Notes under the pieces: model-generated
What the model was told of the DNA's origin: nothing
The model's input: only the letters and a program-made list of their open reading frames with translations
Databases searched by the model: none
Translations under genes and position numbers: made by a program
Source of the DNA: Hyphomicrobiales bacterium
Lineage (GTDB): Bacteria > Pseudomonadota > Alphaproteobacteria > Rhizobiales > Rhizobiaceae
Reading direction: 5' to 3'
Assembly (NCBI GenBank): GCA_900471515.1
Contig: UCFC01000006.1
Span: forward strand, 1-43,430
DNA length: 43,430 nucleotides
Shown: piece by piece, positions 1 to 8,585 of the stretch
Layout: each line of letters starts with the position of its first letter
Position numbering within the stretch: position 1 is the first letter of the stretch

Positions 1-144
1 GGGATGAGGGTGGGGAGGGGGCGTCGCCGCCCAAAGCCGGTGTCGGGCATGGCGGCAAAGGTCATGCCCATAGCCATCGCCCGCAAAATCCTCGTCACAG
101 CCAACGCTTTGCTCAGGGACAAGACCATGCTCAACCCCACCTGA
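1..144 (+). pseudogene. 3' end of an IS110-family transposase (fragment cut by window edge)
   Basis: Frame 1 is open from base 1 to a TGA at 142-144. The last 30 codons read as the C-terminal tail typical of IS110/IS1111 transposases: AAKVMPIAIARKILV followed by TANALLRD. The residues before that (GMRVGRGRRRPKPVSGM) do not look like the family, so a frameshift, deletion or junction probably lies near base 45. It differs from the complete transposase at the right end of the window. No start or upstream part is visible here, so whether the gene is intact outside the window cannot be judged. The match is by eye to the family's conserved tail. Confidence 0.5.
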
Positions 145-247
145 GAATACAGTTGCCAGCCAGCTTGCGTCTGCAGGCTAAAAGGACTCCCTCATCGGGA
201 TCGCCTGTAGTCGGCTTATTGGCGCTGCGTTCAAGGAAGAGTCTCGC

Positions 248-307
248 GCCGCGTGGACACGCGGCTGCTGGATTCCTGTGACAGGCACAGGAGGGAGATT
301 GGGGTGG
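248..307. repeat. Rhizobial palindromic intergenic repeat, copy 1
   Basis: A perfect hairpin at 248-265 (GCCGCGTG, GA, CACGCGGC) is followed at 268-307 by CTGGATTCCTGTGAC, then AGGCACAGGAGGGAGATTGG and GGTGG. The same unit, in both orientations, recurs at 42060-42205. The structure (hairpin plus conserved block, intergenic) recalls the Rhizobium-specific intergenic mosaic elements, but I cannot assign the exact class. The rest of 145-389 holds no gene I can support. Confidence 0.7.
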
Positions 308-372
308 CTCGTTCGCCCTCAAAAGGAGCGCACGGTGGAAGGGAGCGGCGTGCCAACCCTCTCAAATCACAT

Positions 373-397
373 CAAAAAGGCCTGTCCGGTCAGGCCT
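373..397 (-). terminator. Intrinsic terminator of the 162-aa gene
   Basis: Read on the minus strand, AGGCCTG, loop ACCGGA, CAGGCCT is followed by a run of T residues. The stem overlaps the stop codon of the minus-strand gene ending at 390, so it terminates that transcript. Confidence 0.75.
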
Positions 398-878
398 CGT
401 CCTCCACCCCGCCATTGACCTGCAGGCTGTTCAGCACCGACAGAATGCCCTGCCAGCTCTGATAACCCGAGGTCGGGTCGGCGGCGCGGCCCTGGGATTC
501 GATTTCGTCCATCGCGTTGCTGGCAATGCCGATGAAGTCCTGCGAGGTGCTGTCATAGGCGGAGCTTTCGGCCTCGGAAAGCGGCAGCAGCGTGCCGTCG
601 GCGGCAATCTTGCCGAAGGGGCGGCCGGAGAGCTGCAGCTGCAGGACCTGGGCAAGGTCGAGCTCGCCGGAATCGTAGAGGTCGGTGGAAAGATCGCGCA
701 TTTCGGCCGGCGTCATGTGGCTGAAATCGTAGGAGCCGCCTTCTTCGTCACCCGACGTATCCTCGCCGACCGGCTGGTCGAAATCGTCGAGGCTTGCGGC
801 AAAGGCCGAGCCGGCGGCGGCGCTCTTCTTCTGGGTCGAGAAGGCGGAGTAGCTCGGAGTGCTTCCATCGATGCGCAT
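390..878 (-). CDS. Conserved hypothetical protein, 162 aa, acidic
   Basis: I do not recognise a family. The ATG at 878 is chosen because AGGAGA lies seven bases upstream on the minus strand (885-890); the reading frame stays open much further upstream but that part is antisense to the next gene. The protein begins MRIDGSTPSYSAF, has a Ser/Ala-rich then acidic N-terminal third (DDFDQPVGEDTSGDEEGG) and a more ordered C-terminal part with a probable helix around SQDFIGIASNAMDEIESQ. There is no signal peptide, membrane segment or cysteine. An intrinsic terminator overlaps the stop codon. The style resembles small rhizobial proteins near motility genes, but no function can be inferred. Confidence 0.75.
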   Translation of the reverse strand: MRIDGSTPSYSAFSTQKKSAAAGSAFAASLDDFDQPVGEDTSGDEEGGSYDFSHMTPAEMRDLSTDLYDSGELDLAQVLQLQLSGRPFGKIAADGTLLPLSEAESSAYDSTSQDFIGIASNAMDEIESQGRAADPTSGYQSWQGILSVLNSLQVNGGVEDEA

Positions 879-1018
879 TGTTCGTCTCCTGATCGGGATC
901 ATCCTGATGGGCCGGACAATGCTTGGCTGTACTTGCGCGAGGCTGGTCGATGGGGCGAGTTTTTCTTTTTGTGCGCGAAAGAAGGCCCCTCTCTCTTGTG
1001 CGGGGCGGTTTTCTTCCT

Positions 1019-1606
1019 TCAGATCAGATCGTAGAGCCTGAAAATCCACGAGATCTGATAGAGCAGCCCGACGCTCACGAAGACGGCATGAAAGCGCCGG
1101 TTCGCCGTCCAGGCCGCCACGATGCTGAGCGCGATGAATACGGCGTTGCGCACCGGATATTCCCAGCCGAGTGCGGCCAGATAGGCCTTGCCCTTCAGGA
1201 GCGTGTCGAGAAAATCCACCACATAGGTCACGGCCAGCATGCCGAAGAACCATCGGCGCCGGGAGATGAAATATTCCTCGTAGCCGCCGTAATCCTCCAG
1301 CGTCGTCGGGAAGATCAGCACGCAGAGGAAGAAGAACAGGCAGCAGAAGCTGATGAGGAAGAGATAGACGCCGAAGGAAATGACGGCGAGCGACTGCAGG
1401 CGATATTCCCACCACCAGAAATGGATGATGAAGAGGAACATCGAGGCGACCCAGCCGAGATGCACCCAGTAGACACGGTTCTTGCCCGGGGACTGGACGA
1501 TGCCGCCGAGGCCGGTGAGCAGGCGGGCGAGCGACAGGCCGATCACCATCGACATCACGGTGCGGATGTAGACGTAGACTTCCGGTGTCGCGGCCGTCTG
1601 CAGCAT
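1019..1606 (-). CDS. Integral membrane protein of unknown function, 195 aa
   Basis: The product has about five hydrophobic helices separated by short basic loops, for example around residues 15-35 (VMSMVIGLSLARLLTGL), 50-65, 75-98 (a Phe/Leu/Cys-rich stretch) and 165-185. The N-terminus MLQTAATPEVYVYIRTVMSM has no cleavable signal. It lies four bases downstream of the thioesterase stop codon at 1611 on the same strand, so the two are probably co-transcribed. I do not recognise a catalytic motif or transporter family; it looks like an uncharacterised inner-membrane protein. Confidence 0.8.
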   Translation of the reverse strand: MLQTAATPEVYVYIRTVMSMVIGLSLARLLTGLGGIVQSPGKNRVYWVHLGWVASMFLFIIHFWWWEYRLQSLAVISFGVYLFLISFCCLFFFLCVLIFPTTLEDYGGYEEYFISRRRWFFGMLAVTYVVDFLDTLLKGKAYLAALGWEYPVRNAVFIALSIVAAWTANRRFHAVFVSVGLLYQISWIFRLYDLI

Positions 1607-1610
1607 CGCC

Positions 1611-1997
1611 TCACTCCTGCGGGACGACCTTGGGCCTGCCGTCCTCGTCCAGCGCCACCATGATGAAGGTGCCGGCCGTGACCTTTTCCTGCTGGTTATA
1701 GCGCGAACGGTGCGCCCAGGCCTCGACGCGCAGCGTGATCGAGGTGCGGCCGACGCGTTCGATATCGGTATAGACCGACAGCGTATCGCCGATCTTGACC
1801 GGCAGTTCGAAGGCCATTTCCTTGACCGCGGCAGTCACCACGCGGCCCCTGGCGCGCTCGGCGGCGCGGATGCCGCTGGCAAGGTCCATCTGCGCCATGA
1901 CCCAGCCGCCGAAAATATCGCCGGCCGGATTGGCATCCCCCGGCATGGCGAGCGTGCGCAGGGTGAGTTCGCCCGTGGGCTTGGCGGCATCGGTCAT
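1611..1997 (-). CDS. Acyl-CoA thioesterase, YciA/hotdog family
   Basis: Single hotdog-fold domain of 128 aa, the usual length for YciA-type acyl-CoA thioesterases, which hydrolyse acyl-CoA thioesters in the cytoplasm. The family core is clear: TLRTLAMPGDANPAGDIFGGW near residues 10-30, with the catalytic Asn/Asp region NPAGDIFGGWVMAQMD, then the helix LASGIRAAERARGRVVTA and strands ending TAGTFIMVALDEDGRP. The ATG at 1997 is preferred to an upstream in-frame start at 2156: GGAGAG lies just upstream of 1997, and the extra 53 codons show no domain and fall in the intergenic region. The membrane-protein gene follows four bases later. Function is well supported by family; the substrate is unknown. 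Confidence 0.88.
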   Translation of the reverse strand: MTDAAKPTGELTLRTLAMPGDANPAGDIFGGWVMAQMDLASGIRAAERARGRVVTAAVKEMAFELPVKIGDTLSVYTDIERVGRTSITLRVEAWAHRSRYNQQEKVTAGTFIMVALDEDGRPKVVPQE

Positions 1998-2228
1998 CAG
2001 GGCTCTCCGTTTGGCCGGTGATTCATCTGGAATCACCCTAATGCAAAGGCCAGCCGCTGGGAAAGGGCGCAAAAACATCGGTTTGCGCGCCACGGCGGCG
2101 AAAATCGCCGCCTGCCTCAAAAAAATCTCAAGCGTTAAAATCCGGTTTTGATTCAATTGCTTGATCTTGCCGCGAAGGCTGTCGAGAATGCCTTACGCAG
2201 CGTTATTTCATTGTATTCTAATAAAGTT

Positions 2229-2275
2229 TTACCGTCCGGTAAGCGGCTCACATCAGTATCTGATCATTGTCAGAT
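2229..2275. promoter_or_regulatory. Two short inverted repeats upstream of the chemotaxis receptor
   Basis: TTACCG-TC-CGGTAA lies at 2229-2242 and ATCTGA-TCATTG-TCAGAT at 2258-2275, 22 bases before the receptor start at 2297. They are in an AT-richer 300-base gap (1998-2296) between divergent genes. They could be operators or a leader hairpin; no regulator can be assigned. Confidence 0.35.
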
Positions 2276-2296
2276 ATAAGAATCGCCGGGAATCCC

Positions 2297-4108
2297 ATGC
2301 GCAACATCAGGATTTCAACCCGCCTTTACGGCCTCGTCGCCTTCACGCTTGCCGTGCTGGCCGCGACGATGATCTTCTTCCTCAACTATTCCTATTCCGA
2401 GCTGGAGGCCGAGCGCAAAGCGGGTCTCGCGCAGATGGACGCGACGGCGCTTGCCATCTTCGACAAATATTACAAGCTCGAACAGGCGGGAACGATGACC
2501 CGCGAGCAGGCGCAGGCGGCGGCCAAGGATGTGATCGCCTCCATGCGCTACGGCAACGGCACCGGCTATTTCTGGATCAACGACATGAAGCCGGTCATGG
2601 TGATGCATCCGATCAAGCCGGAAATGAACGGCACGGATCTCAGCCAGAACAAGGACCCGAAGGGCAAGTTCCTCTTCGTCGAATTCGTCAATACGGTGAA
2701 GGCGAGCGGGCAGGGCTTCGTCGATTATTACTGGCCGAAGCCCGGCGCCGACCAGCCGGTGCTGAAATATTCGCATGTGGCGGGTTTTGCGCCCTGGGGC
2801 TGGATCGTCGGCACCGGCGTCTATGCGGATGACCTTGCCGCGCTCTATTACCAGAACGCCATGTGGACGGCCGTGGTGGGCCTTGCCGGCGCGCTCGCCA
2901 CGCTTGCCATCGCCTATGCGATCGTGCGCAGCGTGACCGGGCCGGTCGCCCGCCTCAAGGCGGCGATGAACGCGATTGCCGATGAAAATGCGAGCGTGGA
3001 CATCACCGATGCCGATCGTCGCGACGAGATCGGCCAGATGGCGAAATCGCTGATCGTGCTGCGCGATTCGGTTGCCGAGCGGGCAGAGCTGCGGGTGCGC
3101 GAGGACGAGCGCCAGCGGGAGATCGAAAGCGAGCGGCGCGGCAACGAGGCGAGCCTGCGCTCGTCCTCGGAGCGCCAGACGGCAGCCATGCAGGCGCTCG
3201 GCGCAGGGCTGGAGCGGCTGGCGGCCGGCGATCTCACCGTTTCGATCGGCGATCTCGGCCAGGATTACGCCAAGCTGCGCGGCGATTTCAACGCGGCGGT
3301 CGATGCGCTGAACGGCGTCATCCATGCGATCGCCGAATCGAGCCATGTCGTCGACGACAGCGCCCGCGACATCAGCGAGGCGACCGGCAACCTTTCCAAG
3401 CGCACGGAGCAGCAGGCCGCGGCACTCGAAGAGACGGCAGCCGCGCTCGACGAAATCACCGCCACCGTGCGCACCGCTTCCGAGCGGGCCAACGAGGCGC
3501 GCGCCATGGTGGCGGAAACGAAGACGAGCGCCGGCAAGTCCGGCGAGATCGTGCGCAACGCCGTCTCGGCCATGAGCCGCATCGAGGATTCCTCGAGCCG
3601 CATCAGCCAGATCATCGGCGTCATCGACGAGATCGCCTTCCAGACCAACCTCCTGGCGCTGAACGCCGGGGTGGAGGCCGCGCGCGCGGGCGAGGCCGGC
3701 CGTGGCTTTGCCGTCGTCGCGCAGGAAGTGCGCGAGCTGGCGCAGCGCTCGGCCAATGCCGCCAAGGAGATCAAGGCGCTGATTTCGAGCTCGGCCGCCG
3801 AAGTCGAAGGCGGCGTGGCGCTGGTGCGCTCCACCGGCGACGCGCTGGTCGAGATCGAGGCACTGGTCAACCGCGTCAACGCCCATGTGGATTCGATTGC
3901 GACCGCCGCCCGCGAACAGGCAACCGGGCTGCACGAGATCAACACCTCCGTCAACCACATGGACCAGATGACCCAGCAGAACGCCGCAATGGTCGAGGAA
4001 ACCACGGCGGCCAGCCAGACGCTGGCGGAGGAGAGCCGGCAGCTGCGCTCGCTCCTGTCGAAGTTCCAGTTGCGCGGGCAGGCTGCGCGGATCAGCCGGG
4101 CCGCCTGA
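2297..4108 (+). CDS. Methyl-accepting chemotaxis protein with periplasmic Cache domain
   Basis: A 603-aa transmembrane chemoreceptor that passes ligand occupancy to CheA/CheW. Order: TM1 about residues 10-30; single Cache (sCache_2-like) sensor about 35-185, with [18 protein letters not shown] and the closing [15 protein letters not shown]2 about 188-210; HAMP about 211-265; a second HAMP-like segment about 300-350 ([10 protein letters not shown]); cytoplasmic signalling coiled coil with the conserved tip [20 protein letters not shown] near 440-460. There is no C-terminal CheR-tethering pentapeptide. The ATG at 2297 follows CCGGGA; an upstream TTG at 2267 would add ten residues without a ribosome site. 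Single Cache_2 sensors often bind small carboxylates, but the ligand here is unknown. A strong terminator follows. Confidence 0.95.
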   Translation: MRNIRISTRLYGLVAFTLAVLAATMIFFLNYSYSELEAERKAGLAQMDATALAIFDKYYKLEQAGTMTREQAQAAAKDVIASMRYGNGTGYFWINDMKPVMVMHPIKPEMNGTDLSQNKDPKGKFLFVEFVNTVKASGQGFVDYYWPKPGADQPVLKYSHVAGFAPWGWIVGTGVYADDLAALYYQNAMWTAVVGLAGALATLAIAYAIVRSVTGPVARLKAAMNAIADENASVDITDADRRDEIGQMAKSLIVLRDSVAERAELRVREDERQREIESERRGNEASLRSSSERQTAAMQALGAGLERLAAGDLTVSIGDLGQDYAKLRGDFNAAVDALNGVIHAIAESSHVVDDSARDISEATGNLSKRTEQQAAALEETAAALDEITATVRTASERANEARAMVAETKTSAGKSGEIVRNAVSAMSRIEDSSSRISQIIGVIDEIAFQTNLLALNAGVEAARAGEAGRGFAVVAQEVRELAQRSANAAKEIKALISSSAAEVEGGVALVRSTGDALVEIEALVNRVNAHVDSIATAAREQATGLHEINTSVNHMDQMTQQNAAMVEETTAASQTLAEESRQLRSLLSKFQLRGQAARISRAA

Positions 4109-4135
4109 GGCGGGAAGCATTTCAGGATGCGACGG

Positions 4136-4170
4136 GCCACGGCAGGGCATGCCGTGGCTCTTTTTTCTTT
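4136..4170 (+). terminator. Intrinsic terminator after the chemoreceptor
   Basis: Perfect stem GCCACGGCA / TGCCGTGGC (4136-4144, 4150-4158) with loop GGGCA, followed by TCTTTTTTC. The remainder of 4171-4421 is gene-free and carries no feature I can name apart from an AT-rich stretch near 4345-4375 just upstream of the next gene. Confidence 0.9.
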
Positions 4171-4421
4171 TTGCTCTCGGTGGTTTCGGGGCTAACCATA
4201 GGTCTCGTGCTTCGCCCCTCGAGGAGCGGCCGGCCTCGGAGGTCCAGCCCGCTAACATCGCCTCCCGAAGGTGCTCACATACCTCTTTGGCGCGAGGAGG
4301 CGGCCCCGATCCGCCATTCTCCACACGTAAAGCTTTCATTCACCGTTTTTACTTAAATTTGAATCGAGGTTTTCAGATCACAGGCTGCCCAGAATAAGAA
4401 CGGAAAGCGGAAGCGATAAGT

Positions 4422-5762
4422 ATGGCGTTTGTCTCCCTTCTCCGGCGTGCCGCCCTGCCAGCCCTGCTTTCCGCGGCATTGACCACCTGTTCGATCAGCG
4501 ACGGGCTGGTGCCGCCTGAAAATATCGACCGCGGCACGCGGGTCAGCTCCATTTCGCCGCGCCAGCCGGTGCGCATGGCGCCGGCCCAGAACCAGCCCTA
4601 TCCCGCCGCCAATGCGCCCGTCGGCAATATGCAGGGGCAGGCCGACTATCTCGATACGCCGAACCTTGCCGGCACGGGCCGGGACATGCGCGCGCCGGCC
4701 GCCGGTGCCGGCCAGCCGGGGCAGCGCCTGCCGATGATCGACAGCGACGAGGCGCTTGCGCAGGGACAGTATCAGGGGCAGGGCCAGCAGGTCGCTTCGA
4801 ACGGCAACTGGGGCGGCGTGAAGCCGCTCGCCATTCCGCCCGGTGGCGTCAACATGGATGAGGAGCTTGGCGCCGGGGCGGGCAACGATCCCGTCGTCGG
4901 GCTGGCTGAGGACGAGCAGCAGCAGATTGCCGAGGTCAATGCGAGCGAGCCCGTGGTCGACGGCATCGGCACGGACAATCCGACCCAGCTCAACCAGCGC
5001 ACCATGCCGCAGCCCGTTGCCGCCGGCCAGATCGGCCGTGCGCCGATGCGCGCCGCCGGCAGCCGCGCCCAGACCTGGAGCGACGGCAGCCCGGTCGTGG
5101 CGCCGGCCCGCGTTCCGCAAGAGGACGAGCCGCAGGAAGTCGCCATGCTGCGGCCCAGCAATCCGATGATGAGCCAGCCGGCCCCCGTCGATCCCGGCGT
5201 CATGCCGGCTTCCGAGCTTGCCTGCCGGCGCGAATTGAAGCGGCTGGGCGTGATCTTCGAGGATCGCCCGCCGATTTCCAACGGGCCGTCCTGCCAGGTG
5301 CCTTATCCCGTCTCGCTGAAGGGCCTTTCGGGCAATATCGGCGTCAAGCCGGCGGTGGTCCTCAATTGCCAGGTGACGCTCGCCTTCGCCAAATGGGTCA
5401 AGAACGAACTCGCCCCTTCGGCCCGCTTCCGCTACTGGACCGGCATCAAGACCATCGAGCCGCTCGGCGGCTATTCCTGCCGGCGCATGAACAACAGCCT
5501 GCAGCGCTACAATCCGATCTCCGAACATGCCAAGGGCAACGCCATCGATGTCGGCAAGTTCGTGCTGAAGGACGGCCACGAGATCGACGTGCGCAAGAAG
5601 GGCCTGTTCTCCTTCCGCGAGGGGCGGCTATTGAAGGCGGTGCGCAGCGACAGCTGCAACTATTTCACCACCGTGCTCGGGCCGGGCTACAATCCCGAGC
5701 ACTGGAACCATTTCCACTTCGACCTGATGTCGCGCAAGAGCGGAAGGGTCGTGTGCAAGTAG
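4422..5762 (+). CDS. Extensin-like C-terminal domain protein (probable envelope lipoprotein)
   Basis: 446 aa. The N-terminus MAFVSLLRRAALPALLSAALTTC is a signal sequence; Cys23 lies in LTTC, close to but not a canonical lipobox, so lipidation is uncertain. Residues about 25-260 are a low-complexity Gly/Ala/Pro/Gln-rich linker. The last 180 residues match the bacterial extensin-like C-terminal family: ACRRELKRLGV, then SEHAKGNAIDVG and the terminal EHWNHFHFD. The His/Asp pairs in these two motifs resemble the metal site of M15 (VanY/MepA-like) peptidases, so a peptidoglycan-directed role is plausible. Several cysteines suggest periplasmic disulfides. A purine-rich site (GGAAAGCGGAAG) precedes the ATG. 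The gene stands alone between the receptor and flagellin genes. Confidence 0.88.
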   Translation: MAFVSLLRRAALPALLSAALTTCSISDGLVPPENIDRGTRVSSISPRQPVRMAPAQNQPYPAANAPVGNMQGQADYLDTPNLAGTGRDMRAPAAGAGQPGQRLPMIDSDEALAQGQYQGQGQQVASNGNWGGVKPLAIPPGGVNMDEELGAGAGNDPVVGLAEDEQQQIAEVNASEPVVDGIGTDNPTQLNQRTMPQPVAAGQIGRAPMRAAGSRAQTWSDGSPVVAPARVPQEDEPQEVAMLRPSNPMMSQPAPVDPGVMPASELACRRELKRLGVIFEDRPPISNGPSCQVPYPVSLKGLSGNIGVKPAVVLNCQVTLAFAKWVKNELAPSARFRYWTGIKTIEPLGGYSCRRMNNSLQRYNPISEHAKGNAIDVGKFVLKDGHEIDVRKKGLFSFREGRLLKAVRSDSCNYFTTVLGPGYNPEHWNHFHFDLMSRKSGRVVCK

Positions 5763-5821
5763 GCGGATAATACAGGAAATTTAAAGCTGTTCTGCGAGCC
5801 GGCTGTAAGATCGAGAGCACT

Positions 5822-5839
5822 TTAACAAGGAATTGTTAA
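5822..5839. promoter_or_regulatory. Perfect inverted repeat in the flagellin upstream region
   Basis: TTAACAA-GGAA-TTGTTAA, two 7-bp arms with a 4-bp spacer, about 95 bases before the flagellin start and the only strong dyad in the gap 5763-5931. It is a candidate operator for a motility regulator; the regulator is not identifiable from the window. Confidence 0.45.
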
Positions 5840-5931
5840 CCCTGTCCCGGCGATAACCGTCCCCACCTTCCGGCTGCATGACGCATCGATTTTCCTGCCA
5901 ATGACCGCTTACAATGAAATTGAGGTTGTCG

Positions 5932-6861
5932 ATGTCGTCGATCATCACGAACAATTCCGCCATTGCCGCGCTTCAGACGCTTCGCAACGTCAGCAGCAGC
6001 CTTCAGGATACCCAGCAACGCGTTTCCTCGGGCTACCGGGTGGAGAAAGCGGCCGACAACGCCGCCTATTGGTCGATCGCCACGACAATGCGATCCGACA
6101 ACAAGGCGATGTCGGCAGTTTCCGATGCGCTCGGCCTCGGCGCAGCGAAGGTGGATACGGCCTATACGGCCATGTCGAATGCGATCGACGTGGTGGACGA
6201 GATCAAGGCGAAGCTCGTAGCCGCATCGGAGAAGGGCGTCGACAGGAGCAAGCTTCAGGACGAGATCGATCAGCTGCAGGATCAGTTGATGAGTATTGCT
6301 CAGTCGGCCACGTTTGCCGGTGAAAACTGGATGATGGGTACCCACGGAACAAGCCGCTCTGTGGTCACTTCTTTCGTGCGCGACGGCAACGGCAATGTGA
6401 AGGTGATGACGACAGACTATTCGGTGGTCGCCGTATATACCGGGGACAGTAACACCCTATTCGGATCTGCAGTGACCGGCAGCCTTGGAATGACGAGCAC
6501 CGGGATTCTTGGCTTGAGCTTCGGGAACTTGTCGGGCCAGTCTGTCTATGAAATGGATATTACGACGTTGACGACGGGCGGCCTGGCCGATGCACTGCAG
6601 GACGTCGAGAATGCCTTGCGGCAGATGAGTAGTACAGCATCCGAACTCGGCTCGCTGCAAAAGCGCATTTCCATGCAGGAAGATTTCGTCTCCAATCTCA
6701 GCGATTCCATCGACAGCGGCGTCGGGCGGCTGGTCGATGCCAATATGGAAGCGGAGTCTTCGCAGCTATCGGCGCTGCAGACGCAGCAGCAGCTGGCGGT
6801 GCAATCTCTTTCCATCGCCAACAGCGCGCCGCAGAACATCCTGTCGCTTTTCCGCGGCTGA
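5932..6861 (+). CDS. Flagellin (rhizobial type, 309 aa)
   Basis: Structural subunit of the flagellar filament. The N-terminal D0/D1 region (about 1-140) starts MSSIITNNSAIAALQTLRNV and contains RVSSGYRVEKAADNAAYWSI, the flagellin signature. The C-terminal D0/D1 region (about 210-309) contains QKRISMQEDFVSNLSDSI and ends QNILSLFRG. The central variable domain is short (about 70 residues), as in rhizobial flagellins. The ATG at 5932 is preferred over an in-frame ATG at 5914 because mature rhizobial flagellins begin M(T/S)SI and AGG precedes it. No other flagellar structural, export or motor gene lies in the window, so this is an orphan copy. The central part looks less GC-rich than its neighbours. 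Confidence 0.95.
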   Translation: MSSIITNNSAIAALQTLRNVSSSLQDTQQRVSSGYRVEKAADNAAYWSIATTMRSDNKAMSAVSDALGLGAAKVDTAYTAMSNAIDVVDEIKAKLVAASEKGVDRSKLQDEIDQLQDQLMSIAQSATFAGENWMMGTHGTSRSVVTSFVRDGNGNVKVMTTDYSVVAVYTGDSNTLFGSAVTGSLGMTSTGILGLSFGNLSGQSVYEMDITTLTTGGLADALQDVENALRQMSSTASELGSLQKRISMQEDFVSNLSDSIDSGVGRLVDANMEAESSQLSALQTQQQLAVQSLSIANSAPQNILSLFRG

Positions 6862-7077
6862 TGACGGCTTCGATTGGCCCGGTGCAGAGAGAGCTGTTCG
6901 CGAATAATCCCTGAACCTCTGATCCGAGCGGGTAAAATCGATACGCCCTACCGTCACAGCGCTTTCGGCCGGGGCGAGTGCCGATGCCATCTGGCGGCAT
7001 GTGCAGGGGCTTGCCGAGCCCGCGGCAGGGCTGACCGCGCGGGGCGCCGGCGCCGGCGGACTGCAATCGCGGTGCCG
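6862..7077. other. Gene-free stretch between flagellin and cytochrome c
   Basis: No coding region with a credible start is visible on either strand. It includes a very GC-rich block near 7040-7060 and leads into the cytochrome c promoter at 7078. No clear flagellin terminator is seen. Confidence 0.5.
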
Positions 7078-7105
7078 TTGACTTGCTCCCGCGAAGGACT
7101 AGATT
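7078..7105 (+). promoter_or_regulatory. Sigma-70-type promoter for the cytochrome c gene
   Basis: TTGACT (7078-7083), 16-base spacer, TAGATT (7100-7105). The predicted start of transcription lies near 7112, about 75 bases before the gene. Confidence 0.55.
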
Positions 7106-7186
7106 TTGAAAGATCGCAACCGCCGTTCGCGCAAATGTCGCGGAGGCGGGCGTGGCTGGGCAACCTTGAGGAGGATGGGGTTTGCC

Positions 7187-7576
7187 GTGGTTTACCGTCT
7201 CGTTCTGCTGATCGGTGCGTGCCTGATTGCCCTCTGTCCCGGCGCCGCAGCGGCGCAGGAGGGCGATGCGACGGCCGGTGCCGTGGTTTTCAAGAAATGC
7301 GCGACCTGCCATGTCGTCGATTCCGATACGAACAAGGTCGGCCCGTCGCTGAACAAGCTGTTCGGCCGGCAGGCCGGTACGCATCCCGATTTCGCCTATT
7401 CGAACGGAATGAAGGCGGCCGGCGAGGGCGGCCTCGTCTGGGACGAGGCGACGCTGCGCGATTACCTGCATAATCCGAAAGCGAAGGTGAAGGGCACAAA
7501 GATGGCCTTTGTCGGCGTCAAGGACGATCAGGAGATCACCAATCTCATCGCCTATCTCAAGCAATATTCGCAGTAG
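7187..7576 (+). CDS. Periplasmic c-type cytochrome, class I
   Basis: A small soluble electron carrier. The product has a signal peptide (VVYRLVLLIGACLIALC then AAAAQEGD), a single heme-attachment motif CATCH about 30 residues after cleavage, the class I landmark KVGPSLNKLFGRQAG and a likely axial methionine in KGTKMAF. It resembles cytochrome c2/c550-like proteins. Start choice is uncertain: the ATG at 7175 abuts the GAGGAGG motif (7168-7174), leaving no spacing, whereas GTG at 7187 sits 12 bases downstream of it; both keep the signal peptide. It lies 145 bases upstream of the oxidase operon and is the natural candidate electron donor to it, which is inferred from position only. Confidence 0.88.
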   Translation: MVYRLVLLIGACLIALCPGAAAAQEGDATAGAVVFKKCATCHVVDSDTNKVGPSLNKLFGRQAGTHPDFAYSNGMKAAGEGGLVWDEATLRDYLHNPKAKVKGTKMAFVGVKDDQEITNLIAYLKQYSQ

Positions 7577-7721
7577 GGGCATACTCCGAACGGTCGGTCG
7601 GCGGCAGGCCGGCACATGCCTAAATTGCCGTAATTGTCGATATTTTCCATCTGTGCGATAATAATTTCGGACTTTTTGCGGAATGCGGTTTCACGGTCAA
7701 CCTGCTCGGGGAGGGGCGGAA

Positions 7722-8540
7722 ATGGCTGTTGTGCTGATCCTTGTCCTGATTGTCGTCGGCTCCGTGCTGTTTCATGTGCTGAGCCCGTGGTGGTGGACGC
7801 CGATCGCGTCCAACTGGAACTATATCGACAGCACGCTCGTCATCACCTTCTGGATCACCGGCATCGTCTTCGTGGCGGTGGTCTCCTTCATGGCCTATTG
7901 CGTCTACCGCTTCCGCCACAGGCCGGGCAACCGGGCGCATTACGAGCCGGAGAACCGCCGGCTGGAAGTGCTGCTCGCCTCGGGAACGGCGGTCGGCGTC
8001 GCCGCCATGCTGGCGCCCGGCCTGATCGTCTGGAACCAGTTCATCACCGTGCCGGCCGATGCCGCCGCGGTGGAGGTCGTCAGCCAGCAATGGCTGTGGA
8101 GCTTCCGCCTGCCGGGCGCCGACGGCAAGCTCGGCCGCGCCGCCACGCGCGACGTGACGCCCGAAAACCCGCTCGGCCTCGACAGGAACGACGCCAGCGG
8201 CCTCGACGACATCATCGTCGAGGGCGGCGAGCTGCACCTGCCGGTCGGCAAGCCGGTGCATGTTCTGCTGCGCTCGGTCGATGTGCTCCACGATTTCTAC
8301 GTGCCGGAATTCCGCGCCAAGATGGACATGATCCCCGGCATGGTCACCTATTTCTGGCTGACGCCGACGCGCACCGGCACGTTCGAGATCCTCTGCGCCG
8401 AGCTTTGCGGCGTCGGCCATCCGCAGATGCGCGGCACCGTGGTCGTCGATGAGGACGCCGACTACCGGACCTGGCTCGGAGAGCAGCAGACGTTCACCCA
8501 GCTCACCGCATCGTCGGGAGAGCCGCCGCCGGCAAACTGA
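7722..8540 (+). CDS. coxM: Alternative cytochrome c oxidase subunit II (CoxM-like)
   Basis: 272 aa. Two N-terminal membrane helices (about 3-25 and 40-62) anchor a periplasmic cupredoxin domain. The dinuclear CuA ligands are all present: His190 in the segment ending VLHDFYVPEF, and Cys225, Glu227, Cys229, His233, Met236 in CAELCGVGHPQM. The electron-entry tryptophan region reads SQQWLWSF (122-129). There is no CXXCH motif, so this is a plain CuA subunit and cytochrome c is separate (gene at 7187). The ATG at 7722 follows GGGGAGGGGCGGAA; an earlier in-frame ATG at 7683 has no such site. First gene of a tight five-gene operon whose content and order match rhizobial coxMNOP, a second oxidase distinct from the housekeeping aa3 enzyme. 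Confidence 0.92.
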   Translation: MAVVLILVLIVVGSVLFHVLSPWWWTPIASNWNYIDSTLVITFWITGIVFVAVVSFMAYCVYRFRHRPGNRAHYEPENRRLEVLLASGTAVGVAAMLAPGLIVWNQFITVPADAAAVEVVSQQWLWSFRLPGADGKLGRAATRDVTPENPLGLDRNDASGLDDIIVEGGELHLPVGKPVHVLLRSVDVLHDFYVPEFRAKMDMIPGMVTYFWLTPTRTGTFEILCAELCGVGHPQMRGTVVVDEDADYRTWLGEQQTFTQLTASSGEPPPAN

Positions 8541-8585
8541 AGAGGCAAGCACCGCGCGGCATCGGGAAGGAAAGGGAAGAGAGAT

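Noticed and set aside
2315..4339. 674-aa minus-strand open frame across the chemoreceptor
   Set aside because: Antisense shadow of a GC-rich gene; low-complexity His/Arg/Asp-rich product with no domain, while the plus strand encodes a complete chemoreceptor.
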